Part shown: piece by piece, positions 30,824-41,406 of the stretch
Numbering within the stretch: position 1 is the first letter of the stretch
Layout: each line of letters opens with the position of its first letter
Assembly (NCBI GenBank): GCA_024699855.1
Contig: JAMPIQ010000001.1
Span: 5,890,001-5,954,000, forward strand
Direction: 5' to 3'
Length of the DNA: 64,000 nucleotides
DNA from: Aphelenchoides besseyi
Taxonomy: Eukaryota > Nematoda > Chromadorea > Rhabditida > Aphelenchoididae
Program-made: the position numbers and the translations under genes
Notes under the pieces: model-generated
Database searches by the model: none
The model's input: only the letters and a program-made list of their open reading frames with translations
What the model was told of the DNA's origin: nothing

Positions 30824-32391
30824 TTACAAAAAGCCCGATTTCACAAAAAGGCCGTAACATATATATGGCAACACAAAGTTGACGGCTTGGTTGATGCCAA
30901 CCAAAATTTGGCGGTCTTCTGTTGCGTTTGGTCCTTGTGGATACACGCAGGATGTGGTGCCTCCGCTGTCAGCCTGAAATGTTTACGTTTATGTTGATCT
31001 AATTAAGCACTCACATGGGTTGGCATTGGTAGCTGGACAGAATGTAAAGGGGCTAAATTAATCCGGTCATTTCGTACCCCATTATATTCTGCTCCCATCC
31101 GTCTCAAACGTCCAAATTTCTCCAACGAAGGGTCTAAAATCGATTGATAATGATAAAACAGTCACTGTAAAATCTCTAATAGAGCGACATGTCATTCTAT
31201 TAAAAGTTTTACAGTATGTTTACCATGTTCGTCCCCGCCGAAACCTGCAACTTCGTACTTTTTCTCGTCGTCGCAGTTTTGTTTAAACCAAGCATCAATG
31301 TCTTCTGCCGTTCGACTATTGGCTAGAGAAAAACAAATGGCCTGGCTTGTTTTGCCCAACTAAACATTACTTTAAAAAATTAATAATTTATAGTGACTTA
31401 CGACCAAAGATTTCTCCAACTGTAATACCGCGTAGTCGTCGAAGTTTTTGCTATGAACATAAAGTGGATAATAGTGTAACAGATTTACTATCGGCTATTT
31501 ATTAATTTCCAATACAACTTGTCGTAGAATTGCCGAAGCGTTTATTGCAACAGAAAATGAGTTGTACAAAACTGGTGGTGGGTCGTTGGGAACAATCGGA
31601 GACAGAAGGTAGGTGATAAAATTCGGAGGATTTTTTATGTCCTGGTGAGAAAGAGGAGGGGGTATTTATACAACAATTGATGAAGAGATAGGGGAGGGAC
31701 AAGTGGTTTGGTCCATAAATTAACAGATAAAATATGGATTTCTGAGGACGTGGAAGAATTTTGCAGACTTTCGAATGATTCTTCCAGAACATTCGACACA
31801 ACTTGAACATTTTAACATTGCGTTATATAGACACTGATAAAAGAAAAGGAAGGCGGGTTTTGGGAGTGGAATGCGCTTAATTAAGGGCTGTTGGCGTTAA
31901 TTAGTCAAATTCCGTGGCGCTAAAGCCAATTTGATAAGAAGGTACAAAGAGAAAAAAGGTAGCGTTTGTCTGGGATTGATAAGAAAGGGTTGGACATGAC
32001 CGAGTCGGTCACAAATAGGCTACAGATCGAATCTTAAAATTCCAAATTTCGGGGACTGGATCTGGGCAACGCGCTCCAATTTGTCTTCCGCAAACTCCCC
32101 CGTACACAACAATGTAGGCGTCAAGGTTAAAATTCTTGAATAAAAATGCAGCAAAATAGCTAAATCCCAACCTCCTTATTATGCTCTTTGTAAATTTGTT
32201 GTAGGAACAACGAGTCGACAAGAATACATGCCATGGTGAAATCACCGTAGCGGAACAAAAAAACTGGTCACTAAAATTTAAAATTTTTGTTAGAAACTAT
32301 TAAAAATAACCTGATGAGTGCGGCCGACCAAGGTGACTCGTCAAAACTGATAGGTTCAATAATCATACGGTATAAACTTTATTCGTAAGAT
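30824..32391 (-). CDS. Trypsin-like (S1) serine protease homologue, catalytic His lost
   Basis: Exons (minus) can be placed at about 32311-32391 (5' end open), 32024-32270, 31405-31494, 31224-31359, 31015-31133 and 30824-30973, all in frame with each other. Order of motifs: SPWSAAL, then CSATVISPWHVFLSTRC where S1 proteases have a TAAHC-like block, YIVVYGGVC, DDYAVLQLE with the catalytic Asp, a Cys/Asp-rich loop, ADSGGTTSC with the catalytic Ser, and ILVGINQAV. The catalytic His is Arg (STRC), and the Gly before DSGG is Ala. The product would be a non-catalytic homologue, or the gene is beginning to decay. No signal-peptide exon was found. Confidence 0.6.
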
Positions 32392-32833
32392 TAAAACCTC
32401 CGAAGTGATTGTCGATAAAAAACCCTTTTTTGGAGAAGAGAGTTTATTTGACAGCAAGTACAACAAGAATTCGGAAAAGAGGGCTTTTTGGAGTTCTAGG
32501 AGAACGGTGGGAATATGGAGAGAAGAAGGCTTTTTATATCGATTGTAATAATGAGGGAGAGAGGATAGATGTCCATAAATTAACGGTGTGGCGGAGGGTT
32601 TTATGGCCCTTTTTCAGGATTTGCAAATGATCGAAGACTCTCGAATGTTCTCGATCTTTGACAGTGATCCTCCTCTGAGGGCCCTTAAATACGCCTTTGG
32701 GCCACGCCCTCGGAGGCGGATCCTATTATTACAATTGTTTAGCAATGTTTTCGCGTTCAAATTCGCCATCCAAAAGCGATACTTTAATCAAATTAATGTC
32801 GTTCGATTAGTCGGCATCATTTTTAGTAAATCC
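32392..32833. other. No gene seen
   Basis: Contains a gtccataaattaac word also found near 31710 with further loose similarity around it, possibly an old local duplication of the protease region. Confidence 0.3.
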
Positions 32834-33188
32834 TTAAAGAAGCCCGTCATCATATTTGAAGACCCACATTTCAATGGGAAGATGAACCGGAGTTACTTGA
32901 AGTTGGCCTTCAGCACCCATTTTAACATAATAATGACCTCGACGTTTAGGTCCATAAGTGTGTCCGACTATTACAAACTTGTTTGGTTGAAAATCATTCA
33001 TCAGATTGGACAAAGTATTCTCTGGTTTCGTAAGAATCTCTCTATTCCACCGTTGACAGTATTCTTGTCGCGAAGGCGGGAAAAACACATCTATCCAATT
33101 ATGTAGCACAAGTGATGGCCAGAGAAATGCAACGAAAAACTTCTTCCGATCAAAATCTTCGTTCATTGTGTCTGAAACATCTTTTGAG
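32834..33188 (-). pseudogene. Downstream part of a frame split by the BEL element
   Basis: An open frame ending in a stop at 32834. It continues, in the same reading frame and across a 4-bp TTTT repeat, the frame that stops at the BEL element's other edge (35663). It reads as soluble protein with FVIVGHTYGPKRRGHYYVKM and VTPVHLPIEMWVF. No domain is recognised. Confidence 0.5.
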
Positions 33189-33192
33189 TTTT

Positions 33193-33420
33193 TGTCAGAG
33201 TTTAATCCCTTACAATAAAATCGGTTTAGTCTACTTAGAAGATAGAGACGTTTATTTCAGTTACAGACGAAAATAAAGTACACAACTACACTTGATGAAG
33301 AAAAAAGGTCGAAGTAAAGGTTGGGTGGAGAAAAGATTCGTTAACGATAAATAGGAGGCGGGGTTAGGGGTGCGGCGCTCTAGAACTTGATTAAGAAGGA
33401 ATTTATAACGGGACGTTACA
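33193..33420 (-). repeat. BEL 3' LTR
   Basis: 228 bp. On the minus strand it begins TGTAACGTCCCG and ends CA. Identical to the 5' LTR except one base near its end (A here on the plus strand at 33199, G in the other). Confidence 0.93.
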
Positions 33421-33457
33421 CTCCAGCCGCGGAAACTCACTTTATAGTTTTCGAAAG

Positions 33458-34855
33458 TTAAGAAGATGGATTCGGGTGAAGTTGGTAGCAGAGAGAAATG
33501 TGGTGTTTTCCTTTGCATTTGTAACACGTGTTGTTACATTGCTTTGGAAAGTGCATTGACTTTAAGCACTTGAAGCATCTTTTCAGTTCCTTCAATTTTT
33601 CCTTTTGTTCATCTGCTGTTTTGAACTTCATGCAATTGTAGGATTTGTGATTCGACAATCCGCAATAAATGCACGGCCAAATTTTATACGTCACTGATTC
33701 AGGTTTGTCCTGTTTTCCTTCTTTGTCTTCAGCGAGGACTAGTTGCTGTTTGTAGTTTTTTTTCGTGACGCACGCTCGATTCTTTGGTGACGGAGTTGAC
33801 GATGACGACTTCTCCCTTCTGTCTTGAAATTTTTCTTCTGTTAAAATTAACCCATCGAGATAGATGCACATTTCTTCAGTATCTTTGATTTGCGCACAGT
33901 TCTTAGCTTCGATTAGCTTTCTCAGAATCGTTGGTGAGTTCTTTAGTTTACTCTCCACCATGTGTGTATACTGCTCTATCGGGAGTATACAACCGTGATT
34001 TGCCAATTGTCGTCTGATCGTGTCGACTTCTAAGCTGAAGTTTTTCAGCTTTTTGATTTTGTTCGCTGGCTCTTCAATGTTGTTGAGGTCTGAGATTAAA
34101 TGGTGAACGATCACTTCTTTCCTGCCGAACTTCTGTTCTAGCGCAGATTTCACGATGTCGTAGTTCGCTCCGATGAGGTCGTACCCTTCTAAGAGCTTTT
34201 TGGCTTTTCCCTCTACAAACGCCGACAAATATGTGATCTTCTGAACATCGGACAATTTAGCTCTTTTGTCCACTGATTCTCTGAAGTATTCCCAAAAGAT
34301 TCTCCATGACCGTGGATCCCCATTAAACTTAACAGGTGGGAGTCGTGGAATCTCAACTGGCGGCGGCACTATCGGAATGCTGTGTGTTGCTGCTCCTTCG
34401 ATCAGTGCTTGATAAAAATCGGCCGAAATCTTTGCCAGTTCTTGGATTCCTTCGATTGTTTTCGCCATGTTCTTCGCAGCTTCAGTGACTGAACACATGT
34501 TGTTTTTGTCATCGAATTGAGTGAAACGTTCTGCCTCTTCTTTTCTTTCTTCTGTGCTTAGTTGCGCAATCAATTTGTTCCACTCATTTTTTAATCCTTT
34601 CGCTTTTCTGGTTGAGCTTTCCAACTTCCTCCTCATGATGTTGGCTTTTATCTCAATTTCCTTCGCCTTGATTCGGTTGACTTCGTTGGAATCGGTGCTT
34701 CTGGCAGTGAATGGATGAATTGTCTTCGCAATTATCAGCTGGTCTTTCATCACTTGGATTGTTGGGCCGAGTTGCCTTCTGATATGACCTGATGTTGATT
34801 TGATTCCTTCCGCTGTTGTTGATTTATCGAACTCCACCGTTGTGTTATCCGTCAT
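33458..34855 (-). CDS. gag: BEL/Pao Gag (DUF1759-type) with zinc knuckles
   Basis: One open frame of 465 codons. The first 150 residues are helical and Lys/Glu-rich. A DUF1759-type region follows, with LPPVKFNGDPRSWRIFWEYF and ITYLSAFVEGKAKKLL. Near the C-terminus are two perfect C-x2-C-x4-H-x4-C knuckles (CIYCGLSNHKSYNC and CFKCLKSMHFPKQC) and a third, shorter one (CYKCKGKHHISLC). In intact BEL elements the frame continues into protease and reverse transcriptase. Here it ends 15 codons after the knuckles, about 40 bp before the 3' LTR, so an internal deletion removed pol. The start is the first ATG. Confidence 0.9.
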   Translation of the reverse strand: MTDNTTVEFDKSTTAEGIKSTSGHIRRQLGPTIQVMKDQLIIAKTIHPFTARSTDSNEVNRIKAKEIEIKANIMRRKLESSTRKAKGLKNEWNKLIAQLSTEERKEEAERFTQFDDKNNMCSVTEAAKNMAKTIEGIQELAKISADFYQALIEGAATHSIPIVPPPVEIPRLPPVKFNGDPRSWRIFWEYFRESVDKRAKLSDVQKITYLSAFVEGKAKKLLEGYDLIGANYDIVKSALEQKFGRKEVIVHHLISDLNNIEEPANKIKKLKNFSLEVDTIRRQLANHGCILPIEQYTHMVESKLKNSPTILRKLIEAKNCAQIKDTEEMCIYLDGLILTEEKFQDRREKSSSSTPSPKNRACVTKKNYKQQLVLAEDKEGKQDKPESVTYKIWPCIYCGLSNHKSYNCMKFKTADEQKEKLKELKRCFKCLKSMHFPKQCNNTCYKCKGKHHISLCYQLHPNPSS

Positions 34856-35430
34856 TTTTCTTGCGTGTTAGTCTTGTGAGTTTTTAGAAATTTTGGTTTT
34901 TGTCTGGTTAGTCAGTAATTAAAGAAGCGATTGGTTATATGGTTAGTTGATTGATTGGTCCTTTTTGGGTTGTGATTTTTCGCGCGCGAGTGTAATTAAC
35001 CGCTATATCACAATGATAGGCGGATGAAGTGAACTTTTTCTCGGCGAAATAGTTTAAACTGGTTTGACCTATCTGGGATTGATGATTGGTGCGGTGATCG
35101 TTTGTGTCGGTTTGATCGTTGATTGACTTTTCCACCGTAATCCACGCTCGTACCACTGTTTCATAGTCGATTTTCCAGGTTACACTTCCAATTTTCCACT
35201 CACGCTCGTCCCAATGGTCCTAAGTTCCCTCGAACGGGTTCAATCCAATTCACTCCAACGGTCCTTGTTTCCCAAACGTTGACTGACGACTTGCTCGTCC
35301 CAATGTTTACGGTCTTGGATCCACTTTTTTAAGAGCTACGCTCTTAAGTTCCCGACCACAAGAAATAGAAATAAACAATGGCTCGATCTCCAATAGATTT
35401 CGGATTCGAATTTAGCCGAGCCCCCAAATT

Positions 35431-35658
35431 TGTCAGGGTTTAATCCCTTACAATAAAATCGGTTTAGTCTACTTAGAAGATAGAGACGTTTATTTCAGTT
35501 ACAGACGAAAATAAAGTACACAACTACACTTGATGAAGAAAAAAGGTCGAAGTAAAGGTTGGGTGGAGAAAAGATTCGTTAACGATAAATAGGAGGCGGG
35601 GTTAGGGGTGCGGCGCTCTAGAACTTGATTAAGAAGGAATTTATAACGGGACGTTACA
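35431..35658 (-). repeat. BEL 5' LTR
   Basis: 228 bp, carrying the element promoter region. It contains AATAAACG and a TTTATT run on the minus strand, suitable for poly(A) signalling. Confidence 0.93.
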
Positions 35659-35662
35659 TTTT

Positions 35663-36840
35663 CATCTTCCGGTTGGTTTTGGAATGGGACGTCTGCATCT
35701 TTATTAGGTGTGAATCCCTTGAAATAATGATCAGCCAATTTTCGGATAGTTTGAAGACTAGTGACGTCCCCGTCCGTAAAGATTACAATCTTCGCGTTGT
35801 ATTTGATGAAAATTGCCTTTGCCAAATTACGAAGTTTGGAAGCCATCGAACTTCCGCTCAATGCAATTATTGGCCCTTCGGTGCCTTCAATTCGAAGAGC
35901 AATTTGTCTGTACTCCAAAATTGCTCTTCCTTGTCGCGTGAGTCGGATTGCTGATTCCCTCCTGATAAAAGGGTTTGAAGTTTGTTCGCGAGTCGAAAAC
36001 CGTGATTCGAATTCGACGAATCAAAAGCTCGCCATTGTCGCGTCGGCTACGTCCATATTTTCGATTGTAAAAGCTTCGATGAGTGGCAGCCATTTGGCCA
36101 GATCACGAGATTGCTGATCCAGCGGATAACGCAAACCATCGGCACGCAACTCCGCAATCATCTTATCAAAACGAGCCGGATTGTCACGCAGGTATTTGCG
36201 CTGGACTTAGGTTGACAAGTCCTTCAAAGCAAAAAACCGTGCAAATTCAGCTGCCCGAAACAGACAGTCGCCATCTGGCGAAAGAATGTGAAATACGCCA
36301 ACCTCGTCTTCTTTGTGGCCATCGACAGTTCGGTTTCCGCCGTTGCGCGAACCATAGACAGTGATGCTGCGTTCGATTTGCTGTTGGTAGATGTTGAGCT
36401 CACGGTGGGATTGCTCAATCTAAAACACGCGGATTAAGCGTATTAATTTTGACTCTAACTGATCCCATGCGTGCATGAGTGCATCAACATTGTTTTGTTC
36501 CAGAGGACGAAACGGAACAAACACCGGCTTTTCCAATCCGGTGTTGTTGATACGAAATCCGATTTTCAGCGGATTAATTCCACGATCACGAGCGTTTTGG
36601 AGTGCTTTATCCATAACGTGAACAACTTGTTTCATGGCGGATGGCGGCGTACGGTGTTTCTCCTTGATCCAAATCATGAATAGTTGCTTCCTCCGTGTGT
36701 CGTAGAAACACACCCAATCGAAACAAGTATTCGATTTGACGATTGTGTACGGTAAAATTCGACATTTTTCGAGCGCGAAAATGGACGTCAATCGAGACCG
36801 AGCAAAAAACGTAAAGTGATTTCGATCGTTGCATTTTTGA
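35663..36840 (-). pseudogene. Decayed frame with DGDCLFRA motif, split by BEL element
   Basis: Minus-strand frames overlap and hand over to one another with frameshifts and at least one stop (after KDLST at about 36210). Segments in order: GLEKPVFVPFRPLEQNNVDAL, a region with SPDGDCLFRAAEFARF, LADGLRY-like helices, FYNRKYG, IRITVFDS and KIVIFTDGDVTSLQ. PFRPLEQ followed by a (D/N)xCLFRA block and a later YNRKYG...RITVFD resembles the N-terminal region of polymerases in Maverick/adintovirus-like elements. DGDCLFRA alone also resembles an OTU protease active site. Either reading is tentative. The BEL element interrupts it, and it resumes at 33188. Confidence 0.4.
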
Positions 36841-36895
36841 CCACCAGAGTCGAGATTAATTGTTTTTGGCCACCGGAGTCGTGATTATCAAAAAG
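36830..36895 (+). repeat. Imperfect tandem repeat, two 27-bp units
   Basis: tttttgaccaccagagtcga is followed at once by tttttggccaccggagtcgt, with similar following bases. It lies just upstream of the decayed frame on the minus strand, next to a TATAAAA word at about 36980. Confidence 0.5.
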
Positions 36896-37165
36896 ACGTT
36901 TGTTAACCCACGATGACAACGAACAGAAAAGACAACGGCGAAGACGAACTGACAGCCGATCTCCACCAACACAGAATTTTATATGCACACTTATTGTTCA
37001 TTTATCCGTTGAGCTTGGAATAAATTCAATTCAAATTCAGTCGTGATTAATCGTTTTCGATCAGTTCGCAACAGTCACGGATTTCGAAACAACTGGTGCC
37101 GGTTTCATTTGTCACTGAGTCTATTAAAACAGTTGGTTGACTTCTTTTTTCCTCTGATATTCGAA

Positions 37166-37383
37166 ATGGTAAGTCGTTCCGATAAAAAACCTGAGCTTGT
37201 GTTCAGTCCGAGAAATTACAAGACGCGCAACGTCCTTTGGACTACGATGCTTCCGAGAGCAGTCATGATTTGCGCTCACAAACACCTTCCAACGGCAACA
37301 ACGCACAATTCTTCTGCTCTTCTCCACCGCCACCAACTCCACCTGCAGCCATGGAGATTGGCCCAGTGATAGTGGAATTATGA
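37166..37383 (+). CDS. Small Pro/Ser-rich protein (59 aa), unknown
   Basis: The ATG at 37166-37168 forms an exon end of its own, followed directly by a gtaagt donor. The intron 37169-37206 ends in gtgttcag, and the second exon 37207-37383 is open to a TGA. The product starts MSEKLQDAQRPLDYD, has a Ser/Asn-rich middle and a polyproline stretch SSPPPPTPPAAM, and ends in GPVIVEL. VPS29 in this window uses the same ATG-then-intron layout, which supports the model. No family is recognised. Confidence 0.4.
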
Positions 37384-37429
37384 TCAAAATTCCGTCTCAT
37401 TTATTCGATCAAAAGCGCAAATTTTGTTG

Positions 37430-38790
37430 CTACTTTTCGTTTACACGCAAGTAAGAGAGAGAGTTTCCGTGGAGTTGGTTATGATCTCCAAACGAAATTT
37501 CCGTCGAGTTTGCCAATACACAAGAACCGTAGGGTAAAACATTGCCCAGTGGTACGACCAATGTTAGTGGATCCAGTGGATAAACGTCATAAATTTGCGA
37601 AAAGTCTGTTCTATCGTTACTGCTCGGATCCGTCAATTCCAAATCAAATTCGCTAAAAACAACAAAAGAAAACAAAAAAATACTAACTGTCCAAGTTAGA
37701 CTTAGAAATTAAGACGAGTAGTTGCTTGTAGTACAGTAGTTTATTTCGCTCGTCGGAGACACTATGCAGCAAACGAAATAAAATTGGGGGCTGGTGCGTT
37801 TTGGGAAAATCAAGCGATTTAAGCGAAATTTCGAGACCATTAATTACAGAGCTGAGATAAGCGCGCCTTAGCAGCTGGTTAGTGACACCTTTCAAAACGT
37901 AGGCGAAAGATTTATTTCTTTCGGAAAAATCGCACAAAATGTTGTGTGTTTGATTTCCGTATTTCTTCGGGCACTTTGTAGTGCTCTCCTCCAGCTTTGT
38001 TTGGTATGTTCGTAATCTGCCGGTTAGACAATTGTGATGACGGTAAGTTCCAATCTTCGAACATTTGTTGAGTCATACCGCATTTTTTGAAATCATCAGG
38101 TATTGAATGAGCGATACTTTAATTGAACCAACACTCGTTGTTGCCGATGAGTATAAAATTCATTAGACAACCCAGTGCTCGAGATTCCTTGGTGGGGTGT
38201 GAAATGGATCAAATGAATTACTCATCCACCGAATATACCTGTTCTTTACTTGGTGGATTGCAAATAGCAGAAGAAAGCAACCCCACGTTATTACGAAATA
38301 ATTGGAGCCCGTCTTGGGCGTCAACGATAATTTAATGCTCCAACGGCCATCGGGTTGCCTGTGCCAGCGATGGTAGACGATGGAGCCCTGTTTTTCGTCG
38401 CTCGGACCTCACGCAAATGAGCACGTTGCTTCGTTCCGGTCCTGCGGTTACGGCCCAAGAATACTCGTCACCCCAAGTCGGATCATCGCCAGCAATGACC
38501 TAACCGAATAGAAATTGATTATTACAAAAATTGACTCGATTCGAAACCACCGAAAACACCACCTGCTTCAGGGCCGGAAAAGCAGCGTCGAGTGCCAACG
38601 CATCGATTAGCCGCTGGAACGCCAATGGAATCCATTGGCAAAGAATAGCGGCGGCTGCGGGCGTGTTGATGAACGGAAAATAGTTCATCAATACTCGATC
38701 GTCCGAACGATAAACGTCCGCCGGGTAATTGACTATTTTCGAATGCCGTAATTGGCTAACTATTTTACGATTGACGCAGAAGGGCGGAGC
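37430..38790 (-). pseudogene. Decayed or fragmentary gene pieces, unrecognised
   Basis: Several minus-strand frames are long enough to be real but do not join cleanly. 38516-38790 ends FPALKQ at a donor and contains FINTPAAAAILCQW. The next piece starts VIAGDDPTWGDEYSWAV, after which QPDGRWSIKLSLTPK continues only in another frame. 37938-38135 contains FEDWNLPSSQLSN. 37430-37937 contains YPLDPLTLVVPLGNVLPYGS. The frame changes suggest a broken gene or wrongly read introns. No family is recognised. Confidence 0.3.
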
Positions 38791-39511
38791 TGAAGTTAAA
38801 ATGACAATTAGGAAGTTTCATAACGGGACGTTACACTAGGGCCCCGAAATTACCTAATCCGCTAAACGTAAAAATAAAGCGTCAACGGACACTTGGTAGC
38901 GCGGCCTCTTCCGTATTTATACATTGTGTTGCTCGATAATTTTTGTCGCACCAATTGGCTTGCGACGGAAAATGGAACAACCCAATAAAATGACAATTAG
39001 TTCTTAGATAGGGAAGCGGTTTTTCTTTTATAGGATTTAGTGTCTATAAATTTACTTAATTTATTATCACCTGTACGTAGAACGGCTTCGCAAAGCTTTA
39101 AGAGTTCCCGACACTTTTGTAGTTTGAACAATTTCGTTTTGAAATCATAAGTTAATTTACATGACAGCAACTAGAGACTTCTTCGTTAAATACACAACCT
39201 TCACTCGATATTTTCAACATGAAACAAGCTGATTAATCGGCGCTTTTCTGTGAACTCGCAGCCTAATCACAGGCTCTTCCTCGACCAGAAACTACAAAAT
39301 AGAAGGCAAATTGGATGTTAACGTTTGACGAACATCTTTTGTAAATTGAGTAGTTTGGTCAAGTCCTGATCATCAACATCATTCACTTCATATCGTATTA
39401 TATTTGCATTGTCTATCTTTATTTCAACAGCAGTCAACATCGTATATTGTATATTTCAGGCATTTCGTTGGCTATTTATTGAGTTTGAGAGCTCAATAAA
39501 ATTGTTAAAAC
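38791..39511. other. No gene; LTR-end word inside a short direct repeat
   Basis: taaaatgacaattag occurs at about 38799 and again at about 38987. Between them, at 38820-38836, is ataacgggacgttacac, the same word as the outer end of the BEL LTR. Confidence 0.4.
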
Positions 39512-39772
39512 GATCGGATCCTTTTGCTTTTACATTGAACTAAACGTCTGGCATCTGAAAGTAAAATCGGTGCACGAAAATACACGAGCAAAAATGCGAA
39601 AAGCTAACCTACGGGTTGACATGACGGCTTGCGTGTGCGCTCACTGCGACTGGAAAGCAGCGGTCGAATGCTCTCCCGAGTTTCTTTGAGGCACTCCATC
39701 GGTCGCACTTTCGGACACAGCGGACGTGCGAGTGGATCAAAAAGGTGGCGATCGCAAAGGAACTTGTGATTT
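39512..39772 (-). CDS. Possible 3' exons of an unrecognised gene
   Basis: Two minus-strand segments can be joined. About 39608-39772, after a cacaag acceptor, reads LCDRHLFDPLARPLCP...MECLKETRESIRPLL. About 39512-39555 follows a tttcag acceptor and ends at a stop after a Lys/Arg-rich tail. The G/C-ending codons and Cys/His content look coding, but upstream exons were not found. Confidence 0.3.
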
Positions 39773-39779
39773 TCATTCA

Positions 39780-41406
39780 ATGGTCAGTTTAGCGTCCATG
39801 AGCTGCTTTCTACATTTAGTAGTTGATACCAATGGCCGTTGTCTAAAATCGAAGATTAGAAAGTAAACGAAAGAAGGTAGCAAAAGATGATCGTAAAGTA
39901 GATGATTAGCGACGAAAATCAAATACGAAACCTTCATCAAAATAAACGAACACAATATAGACAACGAAAGAATTGTTTCATTAGCAGGTGAAAAAAGTCG
40001 AGATCGAAGTGAAAATTGTTGAACGCAAATACGCATACTGTTCATATAACTATAACAACAAAACAACGGAACTCAAATGTTCAAAGTTGAAGTACGCTAA
40101 CAAACATCAAGAACAACAATTTGATTCATAGGCACGAGCAACTGCCATCAGTCCACTTTCGATAGTAAAGAGCGGAGTTCAGATGAACTGATCAGTGAAC
40201 AGAAACAGCGAATAGACGACGAGAGAAAATGACCGTACGGTTGGAAGTCACCAATGAACGCAAACAAACACGACGTCTGTTGCAATCGATCTCCGAGTTT
40301 CTCAAACCGATTGCCACTTGAATACGTTCCAGTGAAAGGACTCAATTGCCAGAGCTCTCTTTTAAACTAATGCTCAAACTCGCAGGTCACTCAAATCGAA
40401 TTTTGTTACTGTTGCTTTTGGCCTTCAGGTTTCTGGTGGAAGAATGTGATCTTATCTGATTTCCGTCGAGCTTCTTGCTTCTTTTTATTTTCTACGATCT
40501 TCTTATTCTATGCCTTGAACTCAAGTCCCATGTTCTTCAATCGCTTTAACAGCGGGTATCTGAACTCGACCGTCTGGTCCCAAGTTCGTTGTTTTCAACC
40601 GCTTTTGCTGCTTAACGATTTCAGCTAATCATCTACAAGTTTGCTTTCCATTTGATTCGATTCAATTCATCTGTTAATTTTTTGTTCTAATTAGCTTCGT
40701 ACATTCGCAGAATCAACCTCTTGGCCTTGATCATTTAATCTTCGTGTAGCTTTTGACATCAATAAACGCCATTGAACTCAATGTCTCAGTCGATTTCGAC
40801 AAATATCTTTCGACTCCACGTGCTTCTTGGATTATTATATAATGAGCAGTGAAAAAGCTTTGAACAACAAGTTTAAAAGGTCTTCTTGCACATGGCTTCA
40901 AAATTTGACTCAAAGTTAGTCAAAAATGAAATTTGCGCTTCGAGAATTTTCCTCGTCAGATTCCAAGCTTCAAACATCCGTTCGACTTTCCGATGTCGTG
41001 TGTTTTAAGTTCCGCGCAAAGCTTTCGATCTCCAGCAATTGCTTGTGATTTCTAGAAAGATATTCCTTGTTGTTAGGTTTTTATCTGACAACTTGATTAC
41101 CGCGAAGATAACAGGAACCGAGTTATGAGAAGCGATTGGCTGAAAACTTTTCTGGGCCGACCAATCAAGCCAAGTAGACGTCGTTGTTCGAATAATGAAC
41201 AGGCAGTTTCTCGACTAGGAGTGTACTCTTATACTCATTAATGGGAACTGACGACTTTGATAATGAAGCCTAAGCAATCGAAAGAGCAGTCGACCTACAT
41301 TTGATTTTGTTGACAAACATTAGCAAAATCGTGAATCTCAGAAAGAAAATCCGACAATTTTGACGTTGCGGTCGTTCATTTCTCTCACCATTTTTCTTTT
41401 TCAACA
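39780..41406. other. Intergenic, no gene seen
   Basis: No splice-supported exon. A/T-rich, with many short frames on both strands. Confidence 0.4.

Larger units (their letters stand above)
33193..35658 (-). mobile_element. Truncated BEL/Pao LTR retrotransposon
   Basis: The element is bounded by 228-bp LTRs (33193-33420 and 35431-35658) that differ at one base, so the insertion is recent. It is flanked by TTTT on both sides. Inside is a gag-type gene; no protease, reverse transcriptase, RNase H or integrase is present. Just inside the 5' LTR, on the minus strand, is AATTTGGGGGCTCGGC, a primer-binding-site candidate (TGGGGGCTCGGC). With no pol the copy is non-autonomous. Confidence 0.92.

Noticed and set aside
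31502..31810. 102-codon minus frame between protease exons
   Set aside because: Lies within the long intron of the protease model and shows no protease-like or other motif.
35499..35918. Minus-strand 139-codon frame entering the BEL LTR
   Set aside because: A chimera: decayed-gene sequence running by chance into the inserted LTR after the insertion point.
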